A stretch of DNA of 50,064 nucleotides from Bacteroidota bacterium (GTDB lineage Bacteria > Bacteroidota > Bacteroidia > Flavobacteriales > Schleiferiaceae): NCBI GenBank assembly GCA_003385605.1, contig QQUU01000003.1, positions 1 through 50,064 on the forward strand. The letters run 5' to 3'. The notes beneath the pieces were generated by a model. It did not search any database. It saw nothing but the letters and a program-made list of their open reading frames with translations, and was not told the origin of the DNA. The translations under genes and the position numbers were made by a program. Numbering within the stretch: the stretch's first letter is position 1; each line of letters opens with the position of its first letter. Shown here one piece after another: positions 16,749-26,021 of this stretch.

Positions 16749-19445
16749 ATGAAACGCTTATTTCTTCTTGGGACACTATTGGTTTCAACCTTTGTTTCCG
16801 CTCAATACGTAAAATCTAATGGTAAGGCTATCGTCGATGGATCAGGCGATACACTACTTATTCGTGCTATGGGGATAGGCGGTTGGATGGTTCAAGAAGG
16901 CTATATGCTTCAAACTGCTTCCTTCGCGAATCCGCAACATAAGATTAAGGACACCATTGAAGATCTTATTGGCGCTACAGCAACGCAGGCGTTTTACGAC
17001 GCTTGGCTAGAAAACCATTTTAGTAAGGCAGATGTAGACAGCATGGCGGCTTGGGGTTTCAACACCATTCGAGTTCCCATGCATTATAATCTCTTCACCC
17101 TGCCGATAGAAGAGGAACCTGTACTCGGACAAAATACTTGGCTCAACAAGGGATTTAATCTTTTAGATTCAGTGGTTACTTGGGCGGAAGATGCAGGATT
17201 GTATGTCATTTTAGACCTTCATGCCGCGCCGGGTGGCCAGGGCTACGATCAAGGTATTAGTGATTATGATCCTACGAAGCCTTCGCTTTGGGAAAGTGTA
17301 CACAATAGGACTAAGACGGTAGCGCTTTGGAAAAAGTTGGCGGAAAAATTTGCGACAGATACGACCATCGCTGGTTATGATTTAATCAACGAACCTAACT
17401 GGAATTTACCGGGTGGAACGTTGCTTAGAAATCTTTACGAAGACATCACCGATAGTATTAGAACCGTAGATACTAACCACATCATTTTTATAGAAGGGAA
17501 TTGGTTTGCAAATACATTTACTGGATTGACACCGCCATGGGACAACAACATGGCCTACTCGCCCCATAAGTATTGGTCTCCGGTGAATAGTGTGGCCGAT
17601 ATCCAGTATGGTTTGGACTTAAGGGATACGTACAACGTGCCTATTTGGTTTGGTGAAACCGGTGAAAACTCCAATGCTTGGTATACGGGTTTAATCAGCA
17701 TCATGGAATCCGAAGGGGTTGGTTGGGCGTGGTGGCCATTGAAGAAGGTAGAGACCATTAATGCGCCTTTAAGCATCACTAAAAATCTTGGGTACCAGCA
17801 GTTGTTAAATTATTGGAGTGGAAGTGCTAGCGCTCCGTCTGTTGCTGATGCTACCGCAGCATTGATGCAGCTTGCAACCAACCTTAAAGCTGAGAATTGT
17901 ACCTACAATAGAGGGGTTATCGATGCGATGTTTAGACAAATCTATGATCCTACTGCATTGCCATGGAAGGAGCACACAATTCCTGGTGTTGTTCATGCTT
18001 CAGAATACGATATGGGTCCCTTAGGAGTAGCGTATTATGATACCGAATCTATGCAGTTGAATCCTCCACCTGCTTGGAACAGTGGCTGGACATATAGAAA
18101 CGATGGGGTAGATGTGCAGGCGTTCTCAGATTTCGTAAATAGTAATGGCTACTGTGTAGGTTGGGTAGATACGGACGACTGGATGCAATACACTGTAGAT
18201 ATTGCGCAAGACAGTGTGTATACGATCAAAGTACGTCAAGGTGCAAACGGTGCTACTGGTGGGAACTTTTACTTTGAAGCGGACGGTGTAAAATTGACTC
18301 CAAACTATTACGCTTCGAATACGGGCAGCTGGTCTATTTTGGCGGATAAAGTTATTCCTAATGTTATTCTTTCTTCTGAGGATAAGACGATTCGCTTTGT
18401 AGCGAATAGCGGGGGCTTTAATGTCGCCAGTTTCGAATTTATCGCTACTGGAAGTACAACATCCCTAGACGCTGAATACGTTAGTTCTGTAACGCACAGC
18501 TACACTGAAATAGAGGTCAAAACAAACAAGCCTTTGGATACAACCCAGCTCGGAAATTTTGCTTCTTACTATGTTACGATAAACGGAAATCAGGCATCGG
18601 TCGTAAACATCGCACCAAGTCCAAACAATGTTAGAAATTTCATCTTGACACTTAATCAAAACATGACCTTTTTAGACGAAATGAAAGTGTCTTATTCAGG
18701 AACTGCCTTGAAAGCAAAAGACGGAACTTCCGTAGATCCTTTTACTCAGGAATTGGTTGAAAATACATTGCCTACAGTGCACGTCATTCCGGGTAAAATA
18801 GAAGCAGAAGCCTATTCTAGTATGGATGGAATTTCATTGGAGAACACCTCCGACGTGGGTGGAGGGCAGAACATCGGTTATCTAGACGGTGGCGATTATT
18901 TGCTCTACGACATCAAGGTGTTAAACAATGCTACTTATTCTATTGATTACCGCCACGCTTCACAAAGCAACGGTAAGATTCAATTTGAATTGTACGATAC
19001 CTCTGGAACATACTTAAGCAATATGCCCGAAGTTACACTGCCGTTGACGGGTGGCTGGCAGACTTGGACCACTACTAGTGGAAATGCTGGTGTGCTGACA
19101 CAAGGCGATTACATCTTGAAGCTGAATGTCATTCAAGCTCCTGTGAACATCAATTGGTTTGAGTTTATTCAAGGGATTGGACTCGATGAAGAATTGGCCT
19201 CAGACCAGTTAATGGTATATCCGAATCCCGCACAAGACGGCTTTAGGCTAGGGGGTATGTGGACTGAAGGAACCCAGCTTGAAATGTACGTATATGACGA
19301 GTCAGGCAAGCTTTGGATGAAAGAGTCGTTTGCCTATGCTCCGGATCGCGTGATTTCTACTAAGGATTTATCTACTGGCACCTATCTAGTAACAGTGGTT
19401 TCTTCTGGAAGAAGGTTTACCGAAAAACTACTGATCGTTCATTGA
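16749..19445 (+). CDS. GH5 glycoside hydrolase with two CBM6-like domains and T9SS sorting domain
   Basis: 898 residues. Signal peptide (1-19, VSAQ), GH5 catalytic domain (about 20-360), CBM6-like domain (about 412-570, HASEYDMGPLGVAYYD and CVGWVDTDDWMQYTVDI), an Ig-like/E-set domain (about 573-678), a second CBM6-like domain (about 680-815, IPGKIEAEAYSSMDGI and IGYLDGGDYLLYDI) and a T9SS type A sorting domain (about 820-898, LMVYPNPAQDGF). GH5 residues are visible: acid/base E215 in DLINEPNW and nucleophile E303 in IWFGETGENS. GH5 includes beta-1,3- and beta-1,4-glucanases; with the GH16 enzyme nearby, an exo- or endo-glucanase on laminarin-like glucan or its side chains is likely, but the subfamily is not resolved. 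T9SS export places it on the cell surface or outside. Confidence 0.9.
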   Translation: MKRLFLLGTLLVSTFVSAQYVKSNGKAIVDGSGDTLLIRAMGIGGWMVQEGYMLQTASFANPQHKIKDTIEDLIGATATQAFYDAWLENHFSKADVDSMAAWGFNTIRVPMHYNLFTLPIEEEPVLGQNTWLNKGFNLLDSVVTWAEDAGLYVILDLHAAPGGQGYDQGISDYDPTKPSLWESVHNRTKTVALWKKLAEKFATDTTIAGYDLINEPNWNLPGGTLLRNLYEDITDSIRTVDTNHIIFIEGNWFANTFTGLTPPWDNNMAYSPHKYWSPVNSVADIQYGLDLRDTYNVPIWFGETGENSNAWYTGLISIMESEGVGWAWWPLKKVETINAPLSITKNLGYQQLLNYWSGSASAPSVADATAALMQLATNLKAENCTYNRGVIDAMFRQIYDPTALPWKEHTIPGVVHASEYDMGPLGVAYYDTESMQLNPPPAWNSGWTYRNDGVDVQAFSDFVNSNGYCVGWVDTDDWMQYTVDIAQDSVYTIKVRQGANGATGGNFYFEADGVKLTPNYYASNTGSWSILADKVIPNVILSSEDKTIRFVANSGGFNVASFEFIATGSTTSLDAEYVSSVTHSYTEIEVKTNKPLDTTQLGNFASYYVTINGNQASVVNIAPSPNNVRNFILTLNQNMTFLDEMKVSYSGTALKAKDGTSVDPFTQELVENTLPTVHVIPGKIEAEAYSSMDGISLENTSDVGGGQNIGYLDGGDYLLYDIKVLNNATYSIDYRHASQSNGKIQFELYDTSGTYLSNMPEVTLPLTGGWQTWTTTSGNAGVLTQGDYILKLNVIQAPVNINWFEFIQGIGLDEELASDQLMVYPNPAQDGFRLGGMWTEGTQLEMYVYDESGKLWMKESFAYAPDRVISTKDLSTGTYLVTVVSSGRRFTEKLLIVH

Positions 19446-19849
19446 TGCGATACATCGTTATTCTGTTGTCTTTTACTGCGTTATTGGGCGCTTGTACTAC
19501 CCGTCCTTCTTGCGAAGAGTCTGTTTTAGTGGACGAGGGATTAGTCGGTCACTGGGAAATTTATCAGAGAACAGATACCGTCACAATGTTACCTGCCTTC
19601 CTTCAAGGCGAAGACTTGATCATTACAGACGATTCACTTTGTGGCGATCTCCAAGGTCTATGGGAGTATAGGGCGTCAAACAGTGAAAACGGCGGCGAAT
19701 TCACTTTAGATACAGCGCTTCAAGAGATCATCTTTTTTACCCCAACCTATAGTTTTCGGTGGGACTATATTGTGGTCGATTACGACAATTTGGTCTTCGA
19801 ATACAACAACGGAGGCCTCGATATTCGAGAACTTTGGCGTCGCAAGTAA
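19445..19849 (+). CDS. Small lipoprotein of unknown function after GH5
   Basis: 134 residues from the ATG at 19445, which overlaps the GH5 stop by one base (TGATG), so the two are translationally linked. A TTG immediately upstream is a less likely start. It has a lipoprotein signal (LLGACTTRPSC, Cys near residue 17). The body contains GLVGHWEIYQRTDTV near 33 and ends DIRELWRRK, reminiscent of small lipocalin-like lipoproteins, but I do not recognise a family. It ends exactly where the convergent M61 peptidase gene ends, with no base between them. Confidence 0.75.
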   Translation: MRYIVILLSFTALLGACTTRPSCEESVLVDEGLVGHWEIYQRTDTVTMLPAFLQGEDLIITDDSLCGDLQGLWEYRASNSENGGEFTLDTALQEIIFFTPTYSFRWDYIVVDYDNLVFEYNNGGLDIRELWRRK

Positions 19850-21724
19850 TTAGTTGTTAAACCACAGCTCTCGCAATCTAGCCTGCTCGGTACTCATTTC
19901 CTTCGCTTCTCGGATGTAGTGGCTTTTTGATCCTTCCACTGTCCTAACCGTGTACGGCAATTGAATATTCTCACCATCTCGTAGGACGCTGATCTCTATA
20001 GTCTCACCCGGTTCAAGTGCCTGCGGTCCTGAGAAAAGCTTGTCGTCTAGAATACTCACCTTATCACCAGGTTGGAAACCTACAAAATCGTCTTTGCCAA
20101 CCTTTTTGATGGTCATTTTCTGACCAACAATTAACCTACTGCGCTTCACATCGTTATCATTCACGGGATGTGCTATGAGGGGACCTACATAGTTCCTGTC
20201 GTATTCGACACCGACTTTAGCCAAATAGGATTTAATTGGTAGTTCTTCCCGACCTGTGACATAACTATCGAAAAACTGCTGAAGGTCTGGATGAACGAGG
20301 CTTACGAACTCTTCAATGATCTCGTCGTCGTTAAAACTCTCATCAGGACCGTATTTGTCGCGGAGGGCAAGAATGATATCATGTAAGTCTTTTTCGCCTT
20401 GGGTCAACTCCATGATACGAATATCGAGTAGCGCCCCCATTAGAGCACCTCTTTGGTAAACTTGACCGTATTGTTTTTTGTACGGTTTGTCCAAGACGTT
20501 TTCACTCATCTCAGTGAATGACATTTTCTTTGTTGGGTAGCGTGCGGCACTGCGGATCTTTCCTTTCAGAACCTTGGTGAGGTACTCGTCTTTGGTGATG
20601 ACCCCACCTTTGACTTGGCTGATGCCGGCAAAGTACTCAGTGATGCCTTCGTACAGCCAAAGGTGCTTACTCATCTTTGGCTCGATATAGTTGAAGTTTC
20701 CTATCTCTTCACTGTGCAGTCCAAGTGGGGTTAGGATGTGGAAGAATTCGTGGATACACACATCGGCCATGCCGTCAAGTACGGTCGTGCCGCCAAAATC
20801 AGGAAGGTAGTACACGGAACTATTGCCGTGCTCGAGTGCCCCAAATCCTTTACCCGCTAATTTTCTCAATGCTTTAAAAACGGTACCGATTTTAATCTCT
20901 GAACCGTTGAATAGGCTTTCAAATTCAGTGTGGTCTTTGATGTAAAAAATGAAGGCATAGTTGTCTACCGGGAGATCACCTTGCAAGAAGGCTTCAATGG
21001 CCTTCATGCTGGTTTCTACCTGTTTGTAAATGTCCCTAGAAAGTTCACGACCATTTTCAGTGAATACCCCGATGGTCACTTTTGCGCCGCCTAACATAAA
21101 TGAAGTAGTGTCTGGCTTGCTTACCATTACGGGGCAATCCAAAAAATGGTGGTAATCGCGAGCATAGAAGTTTTGCGTGTTTCCGTAGGAGTAACTTTCC
21201 ATAGCACTCAAGCCGTAAAGACTCGGGCTTTTATTGACTTCAAGAGATACAGGTAAATCTTCAAGTCCTTCAAAAAATCCAAAGTAGCCGGCGGCATTCA
21301 AGAGGAAATTTCTGCGCTCTTGGTTGTTGGTTCCTGCAGGCTCGAAAACTTTATTCTTGCGAATTTTTGCGTCGAAGCTATCTTCTGCCCAATATTCAAT
21401 TTTGGCAGGCTTGCCTTTGATGGTGTAGGTGTTCTTTTTCTTGGAAACTTTTAGGGTTTTTCCAGAAGCGTCGATTGCTTTAAAATCGTGGATGAATCGA
21501 CCGTAATCTAAAGTGGCGTAGGTGCCCGGGATAGTCGCTGGAAAATTAAATCTGTATTTGCCGTCAAAGGTCTCGCTAAGATTTGTGAGTGTTGCGTCGA
21601 CGGTTACTTTCACACGATCGTCTACCACGTTAGTGAGGTCGATTTTATAAGAGTGCGCTCCAGTTTTCTGAGGAAAAGCGCTAAGAGAATAAAGGAGGGC
21701 TAAAACAAGAATTCGGTACTTCAT
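19850..21724 (-). CDS. M61-family (glycyl aminopeptidase-like) metallopeptidase with PDZ domain
   Basis: 624 residues from the ATG at 21724, which gives a clean signal peptide (MKYRILVLALLYSLSAFPQ); an in-frame ATG at 21745 would add seven residues. The N-terminal beta-sandwich is followed by an M61 thermolysin-like domain with GFGALEHGNSS near residue 290, the zinc motif HEFFH near 322-326 and WLYEGITEYFAG near 350, which holds the third ligand Glu. A C-terminal PDZ-like domain (GFQPGDKVSILDDK near 556) completes the family architecture. Members are periplasmic or surface peptidases that remove N-terminal residues, notably Gly/Ala. It lies downstream of the proteorhodopsin gene but is separated from it by a terminator, so it is probably transcribed alone. 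Confidence 0.9.
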   Translation of the reverse strand: MKYRILVLALLYSLSAFPQKTGAHSYKIDLTNVVDDRVKVTVDATLTNLSETFDGKYRFNFPATIPGTYATLDYGRFIHDFKAIDASGKTLKVSKKKNTYTIKGKPAKIEYWAEDSFDAKIRKNKVFEPAGTNNQERRNFLLNAAGYFGFFEGLEDLPVSLEVNKSPSLYGLSAMESYSYGNTQNFYARDYHHFLDCPVMVSKPDTTSFMLGGAKVTIGVFTENGRELSRDIYKQVETSMKAIEAFLQGDLPVDNYAFIFYIKDHTEFESLFNGSEIKIGTVFKALRKLAGKGFGALEHGNSSVYYLPDFGGTTVLDGMADVCIHEFFHILTPLGLHSEEIGNFNYIEPKMSKHLWLYEGITEYFAGISQVKGGVITKDEYLTKVLKGKIRSAARYPTKKMSFTEMSENVLDKPYKKQYGQVYQRGALMGALLDIRIMELTQGEKDLHDIILALRDKYGPDESFNDDEIIEEFVSLVHPDLQQFFDSYVTGREELPIKSYLAKVGVEYDRNYVGPLIAHPVNDNDVKRSRLIVGQKMTIKKVGKDDFVGFQPGDKVSILDDKLFSGPQALEPGETIEISVLRDGENIQLPYTVRTVEGSKSHYIREAKEMSTEQARLRELWFNN

Positions 21725-21779
21725 CTTCCAAGAATTTGTAAGCATAAAGATACACTAAGGGGGATTTAGGAAATGTCCT

Positions 21780-21816
21780 AAAAATAGAAACCCCCACCGA
21801 AGCCGCGGTGGGGGTT
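21780..21816 (-). terminator. Intrinsic terminator of the proteorhodopsin gene
   Basis: Eleven-base inverted repeat AACCCCCACCG / CGGTGGGGGTT at 21789-21816 with a six-base loop. Read on the minus strand it is followed by TTTCTATTTTTAGG. It lies 22 bases after the proteorhodopsin stop. A second small perfect repeat (TTTAGGA/TCCTAAA, 21765-21782) lies next to it. Confidence 0.88.
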
Positions 21817-21838
21817 CCAAACACTCTGAAACGTATGA

Positions 21839-22618
21839 TTAAGCCGCCTCTTCTTTCGTGCTTACAGCAAGAGAGTAGATGACAAGACCGAATCCGATTT
21901 TGTTTACTGCATCACCAATGTTGTAAACAACATCCATGTATGCAGATGCAGCAGCTGAGTCAGAAACTAATTGCATTCCGAACAAACCGCCTGGTGTACC
22001 CAAGATGTAACCTAATGGGTAGATTGCCCATCCTACTAAAACGAACCAGAAAAGAACTTTTACTGCTTTCGCTACTGCAGGACCAGCGTTGGCTGCCAAC
22101 TGAGCCACTTCTCCTTTCCACACCAAGAATACGATGTAGAAGTAAGCAGCACCAGAGATAACACCCCAAAGAACTGAAGACTCACGGTAGATTGTCTCAC
22201 CGAGGTAACCAGTTACAAGCATAATTACAGACGCAAAGATGAGTTTCCATAGAAGACCCATTTTAGCACCAGCTTTCTTAGTGATCAAGTAGAACTCAAC
22301 ACACATTAGTGGTACAGTAAGCGTCCAGTCAACGTAACGGAAGAATGTTGGAGATTCTCCAGTTTCGAAGTGGTAGCTTCTCATGTAGTAGTAGTGTACG
22401 AACGCGATAAACGTGATCAAACCACTTACTAATAAAGAAGTACGCCATTTCTTATCTACGTTCCACATTTCGAAGAAGAAGAACACAGATGCAGCCATCA
22501 TAGCCATACAGCCTACGAAGAACGTAAACGAAGTAACGGTTGTGATGTCAGTGTAGGCAGTCAAATCTACTGCCGCGTTGCTAGCACTTACGCTAGCCAA
22601 TAAAGTTGTCAGTGACAT
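21839..22618 (-). CDS. Proteorhodopsin, green-type light-driven proton pump
   Basis: 259 residues, seven membrane helices. Key residues fall at the same numbers as in the classic green proteorhodopsin: H75, R94, D97 (proton acceptor), T101, E108 (proton donor) in RYVDWTLTVPLMCVEFYLI, and the retinal-binding lysine K240 in GDAVNKIGFG with its D236 counter-ion. The DTE triad indicates an outward proton pump rather than a sodium or chloride pump. M105 at the spectral tuning position predicts green absorption. Helix E has LWGVISGAAYFYIV; anchored on the Trp at its end (W167), G152 aligns with F152 of green proteorhodopsin, the position where Gly opens a carotenoid-binding window in xanthorhodopsin-type pumps. 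It is transcribed away from the CrtY-Blh gene across 212 bases. Confidence 0.97.
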   Translation of the reverse strand: MSLTTLLASVSASNAAVDLTAYTDITTVTSFTFFVGCMAMMAASVFFFFEMWNVDKKWRTSLLVSGLITFIAFVHYYYMRSYHFETGESPTFFRYVDWTLTVPLMCVEFYLITKKAGAKMGLLWKLIFASVIMLVTGYLGETIYRESSVLWGVISGAAYFYIVFLVWKGEVAQLAANAGPAVAKAVKVLFWFVLVGWAIYPLGYILGTPGGLFGMQLVSDSAAASAYMDVVYNIGDAVNKIGFGLVIYSLAVSTKEEAA

Positions 22619-22830
22619 GGTGTATAATTATTAAAGGTTATAACTACCACTTAACTGCACCCCTATGAATTTGTTCACAGATGTTTAAAATTGAGTAGAA
22701 AAACTTAAACAATACCTGTTTTTCATCCATTTAAGGCCAGATTTCGTCTATTTCTGAGCTTTTTAAAGAACAAAACAGTGATTTTTTGGTTTCTAATATA
22801 AAAGGGTCACTTAGACATTTAATCGTAATC

Positions 22831-24801
22831 GTGTATACTTTTGGACTCATAGGATTGGGAGCGGCAAATTCATTGCTCTTGTTGCACATGGAAAAAGAAG
22901 GCTTGCTGGAGGAATCGGCGGGTATAGTATTTGACCACAGCTTCAAAGCAGTGAACGATAAGACCTATTGTTTCTGGGCGTATCCTGACGATGAAATCGT
23001 TCAGGACTTAGCAGCGGAAATCAAGCACAGCTGGTCTAGGGTGGTCTCGGGTGAGAAGGCAGAACATCTCAAGGGTATGCGTTATTACATGGTAGAAAGT
23101 ATCGCACTCTACGACAAGACCCGGGCCTTATTAGAGCGCCATCCAAATATCATAGCCTCTAACGAGGAAGTCCGAGAGATAGAGGATCATAATGTTTACA
23201 TCGATTTACATACCAATGAAGGAAGCTATCAAGTTCTAAAGGTATACGACAGTCGTCCGCCTTTAATTAATGAGGTCATTGGTAAAACCGTCTGGCAAAG
23301 TTTTGAAGGTTGGAAGGTGACCTTTGATAAGCCTACGTTCAATGAGGAGACCATGCGCTTGATGGATTTTAATATTCCTCAAAGCGGTTTTACACAATTC
23401 GTATATGTTCTACCTACGAGTAAGACTGAAGCCCTCATTGAGCTTACAAGATTTGGAAACGAATTACTCTCCCCAGAACTGGCGAAGGATTTATTGCGTA
23501 ATTATCTGCTGACCTTCAACGGCAATTACAGTATTAATGATATTGAGCGGGGCGTATTGCCTATGTCCCAGAATGCGGAGCAGTACCACCGTAGTCCAAA
23601 AGTCATTTCAACCGGTGCTCGTGCGGGCAAGTTGAAAGCGACTACTGGGTATGCCTTTAAGAACATGTACCAGCACGGCCGTGAAATTGCGGTAAACGAA
23701 TCTTTGAATAAATCGACCAATCCTTGGTTTGGATTGCCTTCAAGGGGCGGCGGTCGTTTTGCTTTTTATGATTTTGTTTTGCTCTTTATTTTGAAGTTTA
23801 GACCGCACTGGGGGAAGAGCATTTTCACCCGACTGTTTAAATCAAAGCCTACTGCGGAGGTGTTTACTTTCTTGGATGAAAAGAGCAGCGTGCGGTGGGA
23901 AATTGGCATGTTTGCTCGATTGAACAAACGTAAATTTGTTTGGAGTGCTGTGGTATCGGCTTTTGCTTTCATGTTGTCCAAACCCCAGCGCTGGGTGCCT
24001 ATTGTGTTTTCTCTTTTGGCGCTTGCCATCAACCATTTTGCTCCGGGGTACGGTACGAATTTGGGAATCGGCTTGTTGCTGTTCTTCCTCTTTTTGGTTG
24101 GGATTCCTCATGGGGCACTCGATGGATTTTCGCACGCTCGCAATTTAAAGTTACCTGCATTCATTGCTCGTTACCTCGGTATAATGGCTTTGGTAGTATT
24201 GTTATGGTTGGTTAGTCCGATCGCAGGCCTAGTGTTCTTCCTTATATATAGTGCTTGGCATTTTGGCGAGACAGATCTTATTGAATGGCAGCGTTCCAAC
24301 GCCGGATTGTCATTTTTATGGGGCACCATGCTGCTTGGAATAGTTTTACTCTCCCATATTGAGGAAGTGAACACCATGATGAGCTACATGAATGTGCCTG
24401 CCTGGCCTGTCGACGCGGGTCTAGCGACCTCATTAGTGAATATGATGCTCTTCCTCGGATTTATGTGTGCCTTCTGGTTCAGATCGGCCGCTTGGGCACT
24501 TTCATTAATAGCTTTAGCATTAGGAACACAGTTGCCTTTGGTATTGAGCTTTGGCGTGTATTTCGTTTTACAGCACAGCTTAACGGGTTGGGGGCATTTG
24601 CGTACGACAGAGAACTGGACCCACAGTGGCATGTTTATTAAGGCGCTACCTTTTACGGCCGGTGCGGTGATTATGTTTTTGGTGATCTACCAGTTTGACC
24701 GTAGTTCGTTGTGGCAGTGGTCGAGCTATTTCCTCATTTTCTTAAGCGCGTTGAGTCTGCCTCACATCTACTTTATGTCGCGCCTGTACAAAGAAATCTA
24801 A
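22831..24801 (+). CDS. CrtY-Blh fusion: lycopene beta-cyclase joined to beta-carotene 15,15'-dioxygenase
   Basis: 656 residues from the GTG at 22831. The N-terminal half (about 1-365) is a lycopene cyclase of the CrtY/CrtL type: FAD-binding GLIGLGAANSLLLLHMEKEG at residues 5-24, VNDKTYCFWAYPDDEIVQDL near 43, YVLPTSKTEALIELTRFGNE near 194, LKATTGYAFKNM near 269, and a cyclase-like C-terminal end (FTFLDEKSSVRWEIGMFARL). The second half (about 366-656) is a multi-pass membrane Brp/Blh dioxygenase: GIPHGALDGFSHARNL near 427, YSAWHFGETDL near 477, VLQHSLTGWGHLR near 580 and LPHIYFM near the end, with its histidine iron ligands intact. The reading frame is continuous. The predicted activity is lycopene to beta-carotene to two retinal. 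No ATG start exists; GTG gives the natural cyclase N-terminus, and TTG at 22786 would add 15 residues. Confidence 0.87.
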   Translation: MYTFGLIGLGAANSLLLLHMEKEGLLEESAGIVFDHSFKAVNDKTYCFWAYPDDEIVQDLAAEIKHSWSRVVSGEKAEHLKGMRYYMVESIALYDKTRALLERHPNIIASNEEVREIEDHNVYIDLHTNEGSYQVLKVYDSRPPLINEVIGKTVWQSFEGWKVTFDKPTFNEETMRLMDFNIPQSGFTQFVYVLPTSKTEALIELTRFGNELLSPELAKDLLRNYLLTFNGNYSINDIERGVLPMSQNAEQYHRSPKVISTGARAGKLKATTGYAFKNMYQHGREIAVNESLNKSTNPWFGLPSRGGGRFAFYDFVLLFILKFRPHWGKSIFTRLFKSKPTAEVFTFLDEKSSVRWEIGMFARLNKRKFVWSAVVSAFAFMLSKPQRWVPIVFSLLALAINHFAPGYGTNLGIGLLLFFLFLVGIPHGALDGFSHARNLKLPAFIARYLGIMALVVLLWLVSPIAGLVFFLIYSAWHFGETDLIEWQRSNAGLSFLWGTMLLGIVLLSHIEEVNTMMSYMNVPAWPVDAGLATSLVNMMLFLGFMCAFWFRSAAWALSLIALALGTQLPLVLSFGVYFVLQHSLTGWGHLRTTENWTHSGMFIKALPFTAGAVIMFLVIYQFDRSSLWQWSSYFLIFLSALSLPHIYFMSRLYKEI

Positions 24802-26021
24802 GCCAATTTTTTGCGCAGTGTGATGTGTGTGATTTCAGGCCACATCCCAACACGACCAGGAAAGGCCAAGAAGCCGAATCCTCTATTTACATGCAGGACC
24901 TGACCGTCCGGTTCAGGGTATAATCCAGCCCACTTTGGGTATTTAAATTTTACCGGCGACCACTTGATCCAACCGGGTATTTCAATCCCAAACTGCATAC
25001 CATGCGTATGGCCGCTTAGGGTGAGGTGCACTTTTTTAGAATGTTGTTTGACTTCGGCATCAAAATGTGACGGGTCGTGGCTTAACAATACGGTGAAGGC
25101 ATCTTCTGGAATACCGTTAAGGGCTTCTTGCAAATCGCCGTATTGAGGGAATGGAGGTAGACCCCAATTCTCCACACCAGCCAGATATAGACGCTGACCG
25201 TTACGCTCGAAGAATCGGCTCTCGTTTAGTAGCAAATCCATACCCATCTCCGCGTGGATTTCTTTGAGTCGATTCAAATTATCCACCTTCGCTTGAGCGG
25301 AGGGGAAGCGCCAATAGTCCCCATAATCGTGGTTCCCCAAGATGGAGAACACACCATTCTTCCCACTGAGTTTTTTAAACGTATCGATCCACGGTTCTGC
25401 TTCTGTGGCAATATTGTTCACCATATCTCCGGTGAACATAATGGCATCCGCACCGAGTTCATTGACCATCTGAACACCGTATTCCACCTTTTCTTGATTG
25501 TCAAAGGATCCGCTATGAATATCTGAAATCTGAGCAATGGTAAATCCATCGAATTCATCGGGCAGGTCTTCAAATTCTAAGGTGTGGCTGATCACGCGGT
25601 AACGGTAGCGTCCTTTCCAAATGCCGTCGATGATGCCAATAAATGGAATAGCTGCAAGTCCCAAAGCAATCTGTGAAACGAAAGTTCGGCGTCCCGGTAG
25701 GGTGGTAGGCTGGGTAGTGGCGGCGCGGAAAAGGAATTGGCCCAAACGGGTAATATCCTCTATCAATAACGGGATGATAGCGACCAATTTAGGAACGGCC
25801 AACAAGATGCTTGCTCCCATGAGGATACCGAGGTATTTGTAATCTACCTTGCCGCTGCTCATAAGCAAAGAAATGCTGACACTCAGTACGATGTAGGCGA
25901 CTGTGATTCCCCAATAAATCCATGGGGTGGCGGTAGAACGGAAGACGGTTTTGAAAGCTTGATAGGCGTATAGGTCTATGGCAAGTACAAATCCCAGGGT
26001 AAAGAGGATTCTAAAGATCAT
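24798..26021 (-). CDS. Membrane-anchored calcineurin-like metallophosphoesterase
   Basis: 407 residues from the ATG at 26021, chosen because it directly starts the first membrane helix (MIFRILFTLGFVLAIDLYAY); an earlier in-frame start at 26081 would add 20 less plausible residues. Four hydrophobic segments occupy about residues 1-150. The catalytic domain shows all the metal-binding motifs of the family: ISDIHSG near 172, FTGDMVNN near 207, LGNHDYGDYW near 236, LLSHDPSHF near 308 and LSGHTHGMQFG near 332. Relatives hydrolyse phosphoesters, including lipid A precursors (YkoE/LpxH-like) or unknown substrates. The stop codon overlaps the convergent CrtY-Blh stop by three bases. Confidence 0.88.
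   Translation of the reverse strand: MIFRILFTLGFVLAIDLYAYQAFKTVFRSTATPWIYWGITVAYIVLSVSISLLMSSGKVDYKYLGILMGASILLAVPKLVAIIPLLIEDITRLGQFLFRAATTQPTTLPGRRTFVSQIALGLAAIPFIGIIDGIWKGRYRYRVISHTLEFEDLPDEFDGFTIAQISDIHSGSFDNQEKVEYGVQMVNELGADAIMFTGDMVNNIATEAEPWIDTFKKLSGKNGVFSILGNHDYGDYWRFPSAQAKVDNLNRLKEIHAEMGMDLLLNESRFFERNGQRLYLAGVENWGLPPFPQYGDLQEALNGIPEDAFTVLLSHDPSHFDAEVKQHSKKVHLTLSGHTHGMQFGIEIPGWIKWSPVKFKYPKWAGLYPEPDGQVLHVNRGFGFLAFPGRVGMWPEITHITLRKKLA

Noticed and set aside
22786-22830. TTG start for the CrtY-Blh protein
   Set aside because: It adds 15 residues before the FAD-binding strand; cyclases begin right at that strand, so GTG at 22831 is preferred, though not proven.
22619-22830. Promoters in the divergent region between the rhodopsin and CrtY-Blh genes
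   Set aside because: I looked for TTG-N19-21-TAnnTTTG on both strands and found only partial matches with wrong spacing, so none is listed.
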